Source: Megamonas hypermegale_A
GTDB taxonomy: Bacteria > Bacillota > Negativicutes > Selenomonadales > Selenomonadaceae
Assembly (NCBI RefSeq): GCF_030371585.1
Contig: NZ_JAUDCE010000016.1
Strand: one strand, 5' to 3'
DNA: 47,052 bases
Part shown: positions 26,078 to 34,978 of the stretch, piece by piece
Numbering within the stretch: the stretch's first letter is position 1
Layout of the letters: each line of letters begins with the position of its first letter
The notes under the pieces: generated by a model
The model's input: the letters and a program-made list of their open reading frames with translations, nothing else
The model's database searches: none
Told to the model about the DNA's origin: nothing
Translations under genes and position numbers: made by a program

Positions 26078-26625
26078 TATACATACCCTTTCAGTACTGC
26101 CTCTATTTCATGCAGTAATCTGCCTTCTAATACTTCATCTACACGCTCCATAAACTCTGCCGCCACAGCCGGATTTTTGGCCATACCTGTAACAGACGGA
26201 CCGTATAGCTGACTTATTCTGCGGCCGCCAACATGGATAAATACACCGATATGGCCGCTTGTCATTCTGGCTACAAATGCCTTTGGAATTGTTTTTCTTC
26301 CATTATCTGTTTTTATCTCGGCAGAAACAGAAGCTCCCGGCTCCCATGTCGGTTCTTTAGGATTAATATCAAAATAACTCAGAACACGCGGACGGCTTTT
26401 CACTTTCAAAAAGGCTCTCGTATTATTTTGAATAATACTCAATGCTTGCTTGACATGTGCAGCCGCTACGTTATAATCTGCCCTTATCTCTTTAGAGACA
26501 ACCACTCTGCCGGACTGAATGGCACGCGCCAAAACTCGTTTTATTATTTTTTCCCTGACATCTACAGGAAACTGCTTTAAAAGACGCTCTACTTCTTTAT
26601 AATTTTTATTTCTGGCTACAAGCAA
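26077..26625 (-). CDS. Prophage minor tail protein Z-like
   Basis: 182 residues. KRVLARAIQSGRVVVSKEIRADYNV, an AHVKQAL segment and the late GHIGVFIHVGGRRISQLYGPS are typical of lambda gpZ-type tail proteins. The start appears to be TTG 26625, overlapping the upstream stop by ten bases; the ribosome site is weak, so the start is uncertain. Confidence 0.82.
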   Translation of the reverse strand: MLVARNKNYKEVERLLKQFPVDVREKIIKRVLARAIQSGRVVVSKEIRADYNVAAAHVKQALSIIQNNTRAFLKVKSRPRVLSYFDINPKEPTWEPGASVSAEIKTDNGRKTIPKAFVARMTSGHIGVFIHVGGRRISQLYGPSVTGMAKNPAVAAEFMERVDEVLEGRLLHEIEAVLKGYV

Positions 26626-26945
26626 AATTCGCTACCTTCTATCGTTATTTCCACTATTCCCATATTATCCAGACTGCTTTTTACCATGTATGGCTTATTA
26701 TCAAAAGTTATTTCCACATTATTTGCCGGAACTTCCAGTAAATCATCTTTTTTTACATAGATTTTTATAGCTCTGCCCAGCAATCCTTCAAAATGAGCAG
26801 TGGACTTAAAAAAACTCGGTACGCTGCTGAAATCATCAACTACGCATTTTATATTTTGTCCGTTAAACTCATGTTCTTCGGCAAATTCATCGTTGTTTAT
26901 GAAGATATCTGCATCGCTTTTAATAAGGTCTTTAAATTCACTCAT
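26616..26945 (-). CDS. Head-tail joining protein (gpFII-like)
   Basis: 109 residues: DEFAEEHEFNGQNIKCVVDDF near the start and KPYMVKSSLDNMGIVEITIEG near the end, a beta-rich layout like lambda gpFII and related adaptors. Position between capsid and gpZ supports this. Four-base-scale overlap with the upstream gene. Confidence 0.65.
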   Translation of the reverse strand: MSEFKDLIKSDADIFINNDEFAEEHEFNGQNIKCVVDDFSSVPSFFKSTAHFEGLLGRAIKIYVKKDDLLEVPANNVEITFDNKPYMVKSSLDNMGIVEITIEGSEFCL

Positions 26946-27309
26946 TCTTTTTTACCGTTTTTTTAGTCGTTGTTGTTTTTTTGACTGCTGGTTTTTTTAT
27001 ACCGTCCGTAGGATTTACCGGCGGCAGTATTACTTTAGTGCTTTCTGCATTTTCTTTTACTTTATCCACCTCATCATTTTTTTCCGGAGCTTTCTTGTCT
27101 ATTGTTTTTGAAGTTTTTTTACTTTTAGCAGACGGTGTTTTGTCAGCTGAAACAGCTGCCGTATCATCATTTGTTATGATTTCAAATTCGGCCGGAGCGG
27201 AAGAAGCTAACCTGGTAGCTTCTTCTATCGGCATTTCAACAAAACTGCCTGCCTTGTATCGTTTTCCGTTTCGGTCAAGATTAAATTTTTTCACATAAAG
27301 TACAGCCAT
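26938..27309 (-). CDS. Small head-region protein with a Lys-rich disordered tail
   Basis: 123 residues. Residues 1-45 form a compact domain (LYVKKFNLDRNGKRYKAGSFVEMPIEEATRL). The rest is low-complexity Lys/Thr/Pro with KTTTTKKTVKK at the end. The place right after the capsid gene matches lambda gpFI, which helps packaging, but similarity cannot be confirmed. ATG 27309 follows GGAGG. Confidence 0.6.
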   Translation of the reverse strand: MAVLYVKKFNLDRNGKRYKAGSFVEMPIEEATRLASSAPAEFEIITNDDTAAVSADKTPSAKSKKTSKTIDKKAPEKNDEVDKVKENAESTKVILPPVNPTDGIKKPAVKKTTTTKKTVKKNE

Positions 27310-27320
27310 AACTAAACCTC

Positions 27321-28376
27321 CTATTTTACTTTGATTACGCCGAAATCATCAACGGACTCCGGTATCATAATGCAACGGGAAGCGACACGCAGCTCTTTAA
27401 TATCGTTGCGGACATCCGTATATATTCTCGGAATGTATTTTCCTGCATAACTGTGCCACTGCTGGTCATCTTCCAGTTGTGTAATTGCTCCGTAAAGTCG
27501 TCTGCCTTTGCCTTTGATACCCATGATAAAGTAATCATCCGGAATAAATCGCTGCAGTGTTCCGTTTTTATCTGTATATCCACCGCTGTACACATATAAG
27601 TCCAAATTCAGAGCTTCTATATACCCGAAACGGGTAACTGCCGGATTTACTATCTGCGGTGCAAAACTCATAAGTCTTAAATTATCTCGGCTCGGTATGG
27701 CCAAATAATCCATTATTTGCTTATTGTTCAACAGATACCTAGCTACATTTCTGGCCATAAACGCCACAGTCGGCACCATATTAGCATTATCTGTGATAGT
27801 TTCTGACATATCTGCGATGTGGTCTAAGATTTTAGCATCTGCATTATTCCATGTATCCGTATCCGATTTCGTAACCTTATTTGTAAATCCATCCAGAATG
27901 AATGTATCTACGATTTCGGTCGTTCCGTCATCGGCGTAGCCTTCACAGACACATTGACCTGTTGTCAGAAGCTGAGCCGCCATATATTCCTGTCTGCGGA
28001 TATTCATATCAGTAAGTTCGACCAAATCTCTGGCCATAAGCTCGGCAGCCCTCTGCGCCGGCGTTTTCGGACTGTATATCGTCTCGCCGAAACCGCGCTG
28101 CATAATCTGTTCAACGGTAGTCGGACGTTTCGGCGCTGTCATCGGCGGCGTATATTCTCTTAAAGTGGAACCGGTACGGGCCATATTAACGCCGTGGCCG
28201 CCGGGTACAATATACGGCGCCAACATACGAGAGCCTTTTCTGTATTCAATCTGTACACTGTCTGTAGTAAATGTATCTTCAAGCGGAAAGAAAGTATCTA
28301 CAAGTACGGTATTCGGCGGGTAATTCTGTTCTACCACACCTAAAAGAGTTGTTGTCTTCGTAAAATCTATCGCCAT
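27321..28376 (-). CDS. Major capsid protein (lambda gpE family)
   Basis: 351 residues from ATG 28376, after GAAGGAGGA; a longer frame to 28415 runs into the decoration gene and is rejected. It begins AIDFTKTTTLLGVVEQNYPPNTVLVDTFFP and contains RAAELMARDLVELTDMNIRRQEYMAAQLLTTG and FIPDDYFIMG, typical of gpE capsids with the HK97 fold. Confidence 0.92.
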   Translation of the reverse strand: MAIDFTKTTTLLGVVEQNYPPNTVLVDTFFPLEDTFTTDSVQIEYRKGSRMLAPYIVPGGHGVNMARTGSTLREYTPPMTAPKRPTTVEQIMQRGFGETIYSPKTPAQRAAELMARDLVELTDMNIRRQEYMAAQLLTTGQCVCEGYADDGTTEIVDTFILDGFTNKVTKSDTDTWNNADAKILDHIADMSETITDNANMVPTVAFMARNVARYLLNNKQIMDYLAIPSRDNLRLMSFAPQIVNPAVTRFGYIEALNLDLYVYSGGYTDKNGTLQRFIPDDYFIMGIKGKGRRLYGAITQLEDDQQWHSYAGKYIPRIYTDVRNDIKELRVASRCIMIPESVDDFGVIKVK

Positions 28377-28392
28377 TATAAAAATCCTCCTT

Positions 28393-28797
28393 CTAATCTT
28401 CGCTTTCTGCAGCAAATCCGTGCAGGTTTGTCAATAAAATGCCTACATCTCTGAGTTCCGCTTCATGGTTATTTATATCATCGGATTCATCTTTTAAAAT
28501 TATTTTATTTCGATTAAACATTCCATTAATATAAACAGTTCCTACCACTTTTCCGGTTGTACTCAACTGTACATCCTTAGCCAAGATTGCAACACCGACT
28601 TTTTCACCGGCGGTTTCAGATTGAAAATTCTCTTCAATATAGTCGCCTGCCTCATTAATCGCCAGTAATGTACCACGCTTTAAAGTTTGTTCAGCTGCAG
28701 CCTGTGCAAAATTTACATTAGCCGTAATAAGCGGAACTGCACTGGAACCAATTAACTCATCCCAAACCATGTCGATTATTTTTTCTGACATTGCCAT
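28393..28797 (-). CDS. Head decoration protein (lambda gpD-like)
   Basis: 134 residues: LKRGTLLAINEAGDY and VGVAILAKDVQLSTTGKVVGTVYINGMFNRNKI, the pattern of gpD, which trims and stabilises expanded heads. It lies between protease/scaffold and capsid genes, as in lambda. Confidence 0.88.
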   Translation of the reverse strand: MAMSEKIIDMVWDELIGSSAVPLITANVNFAQAAAEQTLKRGTLLAINEAGDYIEENFQSETAGEKVGVAILAKDVQLSTTGKVVGTVYINGMFNRNKIILKDESDDINNHEAELRDVGILLTNLHGFAAESED

Positions 28798-28799
28798 TA

Positions 28800-29237
28800 C
28801 TATTTACCTCCGTATTTCACATTCAACTCATTTTTCATTGCTTCCATTAAAATATTTTGTGTTTTCATGTCATCATTATTCTGCATCATATCATCAGACG
28901 GCATAGCGTTTATTTGCCCTGCTCCGCCATCAATATAGTCCTTTATCGTATCCTGAACTATATTTTTAGCACCGACATTCTGCGCGATTTTGTCTATATA
29001 TGGTTTAATTGCCTCTGCTGTTGCCGTTTCATCGGCGATAGCTTCATCAATCAAAGCATTAATTGTATCATTTCCCTTTATTTTTAAAGAATTCAATGCC
29101 AAAATGCGTTCTCTTTCAGCTTTTTTTGCCTGCTCAACGGCATTTTCTAGCGGTTTTTCTTCGTTTTTAGACTTAAAATTATCGATTATTCCCTGCAATT
29201 TATCAATAATTCCGCCAGATTTTTTGATTTCTGACAT
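28800..29237 (-). CDS. Nested scaffold protein (Nu3-like), internal in-frame start
   Basis: An internal ATG at 29237 (residue 226 of the protease) is preceded by AAGGGGG and a seven-base gap, a strong ribosome site inside coding sequence. It would give a 145-residue scaffold alone (MSEIKKSGGIIDKLQ...), as lambda does with Nu3 inside C. Confidence 0.65.
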   Translation of the reverse strand: MSEIKKSGGIIDKLQGIIDNFKSKNEEKPLENAVEQAKKAERERILALNSLKIKGNDTINALIDEAIADETATAEAIKPYIDKIAQNVGAKNIVQDTIKDYIDGGAGQINAMPSDDMMQNNDDMKTQNILMEAMKNELNVKYGGK

Positions 29238-29912
29238 GGATTTTACCCCCTTATTATTTAAAATATCCATTATTTTTTGCGGATTTTTAAATGATTTTTC
29301 ATTAAATTTAACGGAATTTACTACTAAAAAGCCTTTATTTATGGCACTTGATACGTTATTATCATCAATTTCATCAATAAAACCGTAGTCTTTGGCTTCC
29401 TGCGCCGTTAAAATCGTTTCTTCGTCCATCATTTTCGTTAATAATTTGTCTGTAATTTTATCCTTGCATTTCATTTTATAGACATTGATTATTGTCTGCT
29501 TCACAGCTTTTAAAGCGATTACTGTTTCATTTAGTTCCTGCTCGTTATAAAAACCGATAAGCAAATTCATAGGATTATGGATTAAGTATGCTGTGTTGCT
29601 CGGCATAGTAACCTTGTTCCCAGCACAAGCAACGATTGTAGCCGCGCTTGCCGCCAAGCCATCAATTATCACATCTACATTCCCTGGATATCGCTTCAGC
29701 TGATTGTATATAGCCTGCGCCGCAAATACATCGCCGCCGCAACTGTTTATATGCACCATTAAATTTTTACCGCCAAGCTCCTGTAAATCTTTAGCAAATT
29801 TAATAGGCGTAGCAATTTCCTCATCACCCCAGTTGCTGTTGTCAATTTCTTTATAAATATAAAGCTGTGCAACGTCCGTATTTACTTCATTTTTTATTTC
29901 CCAAAATTTCAA
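28800..29912 (-). CDS. ClpP/S49-like prohead protease fused to scaffold
   Basis: 370 residues. The N-terminal 200 residues are a ClpP-type serine protease: MVHINSCGGDVFAAQAIYNQL, DGLAASAATIVA with Ser89 and AYLIHNP with His112. From about 225 the protein is a charged, helical scaffold with Gln/Asn/Met-rich end. The fusion corresponds to lambda gpC with nested Nu3. The start overlaps the portal stop by four bases. Confidence 0.9.
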   Translation of the reverse strand: MKFWEIKNEVNTDVAQLYIYKEIDNSNWGDEEIATPIKFAKDLQELGGKNLMVHINSCGGDVFAAQAIYNQLKRYPGNVDVIIDGLAASAATIVACAGNKVTMPSNTAYLIHNPMNLLIGFYNEQELNETVIALKAVKQTIINVYKMKCKDKITDKLLTKMMDEETILTAQEAKDYGFIDEIDDNNVSSAINKGFLVVNSVKFNEKSFKNPQKIMDILNNKGVKSMSEIKKSGGIIDKLQGIIDNFKSKNEEKPLENAVEQAKKAERERILALNSLKIKGNDTINALIDEAIADETATAEAIKPYIDKIAQNVGAKNIVQDTIKDYIDGGAGQINAMPSDDMMQNNDDMKTQNILMEAMKNELNVKYGGK

Positions 29913-31477
29913 TTCTGTTCACCACCTTCAATCAATCCTGCTTTTGCCTGTTTTAATTTTTCTAATCCTAGGATATCAACATTATCATCAAAATTGGTTC
30001 CGGTCATTTCGGCCGTTTCCTTTTCATGTGTACTGAAACCGTAATCAATTCTAAGCTTAGCAGCCTGTACTTCTTTTATCGGGTCCAAAAGTCCATTAGT
30101 AGGACCAAACCAATCACAGTTGCTCCATGCTTTCGTGATTAATGGGTCATCGCCGAAATACGGAGCTTCTATTCTTCCAATTGCAACGGCTTCTGCCAGC
30201 CACATCTCATAAATAGGCTGACAAAAATCACGAGCAAACCATGTCCGCCGCTGTTTAAATACGGCTGCCGCCTGATTTAACGCTCCGCGTGCTGCCGAAT
30301 AAGACGAGTCAAATTTACTCATCAATACTTCGATCGGAATATTAAGCCCGGCGCCGATTTGAGTCAAAAGCGAATTTACAAAAGGCTCAAACGTTGATAG
30401 AGATTTACTCGGGTCTGCCGTCACAACATTAACTCCCGGCGGCAAAGTGTTTATCGTCCCCGGTCCCAATTCCAGTTTACTCGCGTCAAAATTCACCAGC
30501 GGGTCATCATATGTCGAACTGAACATATCATTTAAGCTGTTTCCCGGCGCCGTCTGCGTCAAAAAAATGCTGAAAAACGCTTTTATTATTGCTGTCGTCA
30601 ATTCGGCATTCGTATAACGGCTTATCTGCTTCAATTCTTCAATAACTGGAGCCAGAAACGGAACTCCTCTGTATTGCTCCGGCCGTTCCTCATGCGAAAT
30701 CTGAAGCACGAGCGGCTTCCCGGTACGTCTGCCGAAAGCCTGCACTCTTTGCCATGTAATATTATCCGCCATATTAGTCGGGTCATACGGAACTTTGCTG
30801 GCTATCCAATACGCAACAACGCCGCCTTGATTGTCTATTTCCACGCCATTTACAATACGGTTGCCGTTAGTTTCATTCTTCACAGTAACCATATTGTTTA
30901 CTACCGGACCGAATGGACTCAGACTTCCCGGATTACAAACCCGATTAGCTTCAATCTGCTGGATTTTCAGACTGTACGGATTGTATGTGCTTGACTTTCC
31001 GTAACGTGGCAATGCCCACGCATCACCATTTGTAAGGCTGCCGACAAATGCAATGTTTTGCTGGTCCCAAAAATTATTTTTACGATAAACGTCACAACAG
31101 ACATCATCAGCCCAAAGACGAAACTCCCGCAACGTTTTTCTCTGCCATTCCTTCGCTTCATCGGCAGTCAATCCCAAAAGACGGAAATCAATTTTCGGCG
31201 AAGGCGTCAGCCCTGCACCTATTACATAACATCGTGATGTCTCCACTGCACCGCGGCCAATAGGCGAATTGATTGACATGTCGTATGCCCTGTTACGGAG
31301 CACACTCAAATTACTGTCAATATCCGACTGCGGGCTTGACTGCAATGGATTGTACCCGGCAAGCGCCTGTTTTGTCATACTTGCTCCGCCGCCACTGTAA
31401 CCGGTATTATAAAAAATTTTTCTGGCTGTATTTTGCGGCGGTGTTCTTGTTTTGATTTTACGTTTCTTTTTGCTCAA
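29909..31477 (-). CDS. Portal protein (lambda gpB family)
   Basis: 522 residues. RNRAYDMSINSPIGRGAVETSRCYVIGAGLTP, RRTGKPLVLQISHEERPEQYRGVPFLAPVIE and NIPIEVLMSKFDSSYSAARGALNQAA are characteristic of lambda-type portals. The start is a TTG at 31477 preceded by AGGTGA. DNA enters and leaves the head through this ring. Confidence 0.93.
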   Translation of the reverse strand: MSKKKRKIKTRTPPQNTARKIFYNTGYSGGGASMTKQALAGYNPLQSSPQSDIDSNLSVLRNRAYDMSINSPIGRGAVETSRCYVIGAGLTPSPKIDFRLLGLTADEAKEWQRKTLREFRLWADDVCCDVYRKNNFWDQQNIAFVGSLTNGDAWALPRYGKSSTYNPYSLKIQQIEANRVCNPGSLSPFGPVVNNMVTVKNETNGNRIVNGVEIDNQGGVVAYWIASKVPYDPTNMADNITWQRVQAFGRRTGKPLVLQISHEERPEQYRGVPFLAPVIEELKQISRYTNAELTTAIIKAFFSIFLTQTAPGNSLNDMFSSTYDDPLVNFDASKLELGPGTINTLPPGVNVVTADPSKSLSTFEPFVNSLLTQIGAGLNIPIEVLMSKFDSSYSAARGALNQAAAVFKQRRTWFARDFCQPIYEMWLAEAVAIGRIEAPYFGDDPLITKAWSNCDWFGPTNGLLDPIKEVQAAKLRIDYGFSTHEKETAEMTGTNFDDNVDILGLEKLKQAKAGLIEGGEQN

Positions 31478-31485
31478 TATATCAC

Positions 31486-31713
31486 CTAATCTCTAAAAAT
31501 TACCTGTTTGCTTCTGCTGCCGCGCTCAACAAAAACAGCATCTTCCGATGTAGTCGCTCCGGCCGCAATCAATTTATCTATCTGCGCCCTGACTTCCGAC
31601 AAATTAGCCCTGGTCAAAGTCCTGGACCCTATAGTATATGATTGTCCTGCCGTATTTAGAACTCTTTCCGCTTCTAAATACAGCTTCAATCGTTCATTCA
31701 ATAATTTAGACAT
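31486..31713 (-). CDS. gpW-like head-tail joining protein (DUF6148 type)
   Basis: 75 residues: LLNERLKLYLEAERVLNTAGQSYTIGSRTLTRANLSEVRAQIDKL. The ALTG-QSY-IG-R-LTRA-L pattern is that of the DUF6148/gpW group between terminase and portal genes. ATG 31713 has AAGGAAA in front; an upstream start at 31740 lies inside the terminase gene without such a site. Confidence 0.82.
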   Translation of the reverse strand: MSKLLNERLKLYLEAERVLNTAGQSYTIGSRTLTRANLSEVRAQIDKLIAAGATTSEDAVFVERGSRSKQVIFRD

Positions 31714-33607
31714 GCAAATTTCCTTTCTTAACTGCACCATATACAGCTTTTTTCCGCTTCGGTTTGGTCTTATCGGTTGTCAATTTCCCCGCCAAAGCTT
31801 CTTTTAATCGAGTAAAATTCAATCCTAGCGACTGCATACAGGCTAAGTTGTATACTTTTAAATCTAACGGTTCGTTCCGGGCATTATGGGATATTTTTTC
31901 CCAGACAAATACGGTTGCTCCGTTTCTAGTTTTCTGCACCAAATGCTCCGAGGTAAGCCCTTTAAAATAAACGGCGTCATATCCCCTTTGCTGAAAAAAC
32001 GTATCTTCACTGTTTAAATCATCAAGCGGAAAATGGATATATTTATCTCCTGGCTCTTGGATACTAAGTCTGTCCATAATATACTGCTTGCCATTATCCG
32101 TTCCCAACAATACAAGCGGTATTCCGTAATTTTTTACCATGGAAATACGGTAAATAAGCGGTATTCCCCGCAAGCTGGCGCCTTTTATGGCGATGCGCTG
32201 CTTACGCCGGTTATTGTAACAGTATTTATATACCTGGTCAGTGTATCTGCCGCCGGAATCAATAAATGTCCGTAAAACTACTAGCGCATTGCCGTTTTTA
32301 AAATAATACGGACGGTCAATTATCTGGTCGAGCATATTCCAAACTTCTACGGTATCCGGAACACCCAAAATCATTCCTTTTTTTATACTCCACTGCTCTT
32401 CACCTTCGCCCCAGCCGCAAATTTCATACTCAAGACGATTGTTCTGCGTATCCACTGCGGCCGTAAGAGCTAAAACGCCATCGGGAAGTTCCGCCTCATA
32501 TGGTTCTCTGCGTTTAAGAAAGACCTCACCGTTTTCAAAAGCTCCAGTCTGTTCATAGCTTTCGCCGAAGCGGGTATTGAATACTACTTTTTCTCTTTCC
32601 GGGTCTCCAATGGCCTTCAGCCATTCCGCCATGATTTCACTCCACGACACCCACGGCGATGAAAATCCGTTTACGAAAAAACTTCTGACTTCCGTATTCA
32701 GAGCTTGCGCATTTTGAATAATATATCTTTGCTGCGCCTGCCGCATTTGAGCTTCTGTAAAAGAAAATCCGCAGTCCGGACATACCCAGACTACGGATTT
32801 CACGATAACATGTTTTTCTTTTTTCTTATTTTCACTTTCAATATAATCCGGCTTCATCTGCCGATGTGTCAATAAATGCCACTCACCGCAGTTAGGACAT
32901 TTATGCTGCCATTCTGCCTGTGTTCCTGTCATGTATTCATCATCTATCCGTGATAAATTTTTTACAGTCGGCGTACTGAAAAGGCCGATTACTCTATTCC
33001 AATAAGTCGTTGTTCGTTTGGAAGCCAAATCTACAGGGTCGCCTTCACTGCCGGCGCTTTCCGGAAATCTGTCCACTTCATCGCAGAGTAGAATTCTTAT
33101 CGGTTTGGATGCTAAACTTGACGGGCTGTTCGCTCCGGTTATCACGAGGCGGCCGCCAACGAAGTATTTTGTCATGATTGTATTACTACTATCACGCGAT
33201 TTGCTTTCTTTAAATATTCGCCGCAGTATCGGCGTTGCCCTTATCATCGGCGCAATACGGCTTTTAGAATAATCCTCGCCATCGACTATCGTTGGCTGTA
33301 TCATCATGATAGGACACGGATCCAGATGAGCAAATCGCCCGATGACATTATTCATTATATCTGACTTTCCCACCTGACTTGCCGATTTTACAACTACTTT
33401 TCGCACGCCTTTTTCTGTGAAGGCATCCATAATATCTTTTTGATACGGTGCTCTGTCTGTCCGCCAGCGTCCCGGTTCCGCCGATGAGCTTGGCAGCATG
33501 CGATAGTTGTCAGCCCAGACTGATACACTGGTTTTCGGTATCAAATCAAGCGATTTCTGAAATATGCTGCGGATGAAGTCAACTGTCTTTTCAAGTGCCA
33601 CGCTCAT
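31706..33607 (-). CDS. Terminase large subunit (lambda gpA family)
   Basis: About 633 residues. The ATPase part has VVVKSASQVGKSDIMNNVIG (Walker A) and RILLCDEVDRFPES (Walker B). A zinc-ribbon follows (HKCPNCGEWHLL, VCPDCGFSF) and then the nuclease part with ALTAAVDTQNNRLEYEICGWG. It cuts and pumps phage DNA. ATG 33607 is preferred over a TTG at 33622. It overlaps the small subunit by 17 bases. Confidence 0.94.
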   Translation of the reverse strand: MSVALEKTVDFIRSIFQKSLDLIPKTSVSVWADNYRMLPSSSAEPGRWRTDRAPYQKDIMDAFTEKGVRKVVVKSASQVGKSDIMNNVIGRFAHLDPCPIMMIQPTIVDGEDYSKSRIAPMIRATPILRRIFKESKSRDSSNTIMTKYFVGGRLVITGANSPSSLASKPIRILLCDEVDRFPESAGSEGDPVDLASKRTTTYWNRVIGLFSTPTVKNLSRIDDEYMTGTQAEWQHKCPNCGEWHLLTHRQMKPDYIESENKKKEKHVIVKSVVWVCPDCGFSFTEAQMRQAQQRYIIQNAQALNTEVRSFFVNGFSSPWVSWSEIMAEWLKAIGDPEREKVVFNTRFGESYEQTGAFENGEVFLKRREPYEAELPDGVLALTAAVDTQNNRLEYEICGWGEGEEQWSIKKGMILGVPDTVEVWNMLDQIIDRPYYFKNGNALVVLRTFIDSGGRYTDQVYKYCYNNRRKQRIAIKGASLRGIPLIYRISMVKNYGIPLVLLGTDNGKQYIMDRLSIQEPGDKYIHFPLDDLNSEDTFFQQRGYDAVYFKGLTSEHLVQKTRNGATVFVWEKISHNARNEPLDLKVYNLACMQSLGLNFTRLKEALAGKLTTDKTKPKRKKAVYGAVKKGNLHV

Positions 33608-34079
33608 CAGCTTCTTGCTCAAACATAGTCGGCGTGTAATCTTTTATATCAAGTAGAATAAATTCAATTTCTTTCGTTAAAATTTCTTCTATTTCATCGG
33701 CAGTCTTACCGGCAATCTGCATCGCCATTTTAGACGGAATACCAAGCAGCTGCGTTCGCAAATTTACCAGCATTTCTGATAAAACAGCCTCGACATCAGC
33801 AGCTTCATGCAGTTCATTTTTTCTTTTGCGTACTTCCATTTCGGCCAGCTGCCGTTTTGCCCGCTCATGTTTAGCTTTTTCATTATTGTAATCAACTTCT
33901 TTATCCGCCAATTTATAGGTGTAATAAGATGAGATTGCTTTTGGCAGGATAAAATCACCTTCAGCTTCTTTGGCAATAACATTTTCATTTATCAGTTGAT
34001 TAACCCGTCTTGGCGTGATTTCCAAAAGTTTCGCCAAAAAAGTAATATTGCCTCGTACTTCCTGCTTTTTTCTTGCCAA
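33591..34079 (-). CDS. Terminase small subunit (Nu1-like)
   Basis: 162 residues. The N-terminal winged-helix domain has LAKLLEITPRRVNQLINENVIAKEAEGDFILPKAI, then a long charged helix (YNNEKAKHERAKRQLAEMEVRKRKNEL) as in lambda gpNu1. The start is TTG 34079, three bases after GAGGTGAG. It recognises the packaging site, probably just upstream. Confidence 0.9.
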   Translation of the reverse strand: MARKKQEVRGNITFLAKLLEITPRRVNQLINENVIAKEAEGDFILPKAISSYYTYKLADKEVDYNNEKAKHERAKRQLAEMEVRKRKNELHEAADVEAVLSEMLVNLRTQLLGIPSKMAMQIAGKTADEIEEILTKEIEFILLDIKDYTPTMFEQEADERGT

Positions 34080-34253
34080 TTTCTCACCTCATTTCCTATT
34101 TTTAAACTCAAAAATCTTTATATTTGACGGCTTTCTTCAGCAGCGGGAAGGAAATCCGTTAAAAATTTTTCATAGCTAGAAAAATTCTGGGATCATGGTC
34201 GCGCCCTCACTTTTATTTTTTTCTGGAAGTACCTACGAAAAATTTTTTGATTG
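34080..34253. other. Non-coding region upstream of terminase, candidate packaging site
   Basis: No gene is seen in these 174 bases. AAAAATTTTT motifs occur at about 34165 and 34230, with a GC-rich patch, GGTCGCGCCC, near 34199 between them. In lambda-type phages the cos site and the small-subunit binding sites lie here. No cos end can be identified from sequence alone. Confidence 0.35.
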
Positions 34254-34460
34254 TTATTTGAAAACTCTTCCTTGATTGTTTTTATACTTGCCGTTTTCTT
34301 TATGGCAGGAACAGCGGTAATGTACAAGGTCTTTCATTGTGAACGGTTTATCCCGCGTGTAGCTCACGCACCGGCCGTACTTCAATACGATTTTGCGATG
34401 CTCGCAAATTCCTTCAGCATTATAGAAACATTTTCGTTTATCACATTTTATGAATGTCAA
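34254..34460 (-). CDS. Small cysteine-rich protein
   Basis: 68 residues with six Cys (KCDKRKCFYNAEGICEHR, GRCVSY, YRCSCHK), suggesting one or two zinc sites. The start is a TTG at 34460, five bases after AAGGTG. It is the last gene before the terminase operon. Family and function not recognised. Confidence 0.6.
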   Translation of the reverse strand: MTFIKCDKRKCFYNAEGICEHRKIVLKYGRCVSYTRDKPFTMKDLVHYRCSCHKENGKYKNNQGRVFK

Positions 34461-34483
34461 CTCCTCACCTTCTTTATATAAAA

Positions 34484-34516
34484 CAAAAAGACAGCCGATA
34501 ATCGGCTGCCTTTTCG
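34484..34516. terminator. Terminator between the cargo zone and the late operon
   Basis: CAGCCGAT and ATCGGCTG form a tight stem with A and T runs on both sides, so it can work both ways. It stops leftward transcription from the toxin-antitoxin area. Confidence 0.8.
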
Positions 34517-34565
34517 CAGTTTCTCAAGATATAGGACTTATGTCCCAATTTCACCTATAAAAATT

Positions 34566-34796
34566 TTACCACAAAGTTTTCGCAGTGTAAATTGCACGTT
34601 TTTCGCATGGCACTTTATCCAAAACGAGCAAACTGACAAATCCGCCCTCTTCCGGATGAATATCTTCTATACGACTGGCTTTTGGAATTGGTTTATTATC
34701 TTCTATTTCATCTAATACCCAACCGGAAGCGGCATCAACTCCCATTGCTATAGCTTCAGCAATATCACTGCCGCAAGATACACAACCCGTTGACAC
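34566..34796 (-). pseudogene. hicB fragment cut by an IS605-type element
   Basis: The frame GCVSCGSDIAEAIAMGVDAASGW, followed by KPIPKAS and GGFVSLLVLD, is the middle part of a HicB antitoxin. The normal N-terminal 20 to 25 residues are missing: the frame begins in the insertion-element end, and the ATG is formed from its last bases. After LVLD the sequence is unlike HicB and stops at TLW, so the DNA-binding end is lost too. Not likely functional as an antitoxin. Confidence 0.65.
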
Positions 34797-34962
34797 TCCC
34801 CATGTCTAAAGACAGGGGATTCTTAAGAAGCTCAACCAAAATATCAGTTGATTTTTATTCTTAAAGGGCTTGCCAATAGCCCTCTACACAGTTCTTCATA
34901 TTCGAAGTTCTGCTTACTTTTTCTAAGTGTTGTATTTCTTTCTTCTGTATATCATTAGTATA
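34790..34962 (-). ncRNA. IS200/IS605-type right end resembling an orphan TnpB omega RNA
   Basis: On the minus strand a TTGCTT (34981-34986), 18-base spacer and TATACT (34957-34962) promoter leads into a structured stretch. It contains a GGGCTATTGGCAAGCCC hairpin (about 34865-34883) and a CCCC-TGTC-TTTA-GACA-TGGGG hairpin, and ends in GTGTCAA at 34790. That last hairpin plus TCAA is the usual right-end layout of IS605/IS608 elements and the 3' part of their TnpB guide RNAs. No tnpB or tnpA remains. The adjacent hicB sequence would be the guide. Confidence 0.6.
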
Positions 34963-34978
34963 CCATATTTTCCTACCT

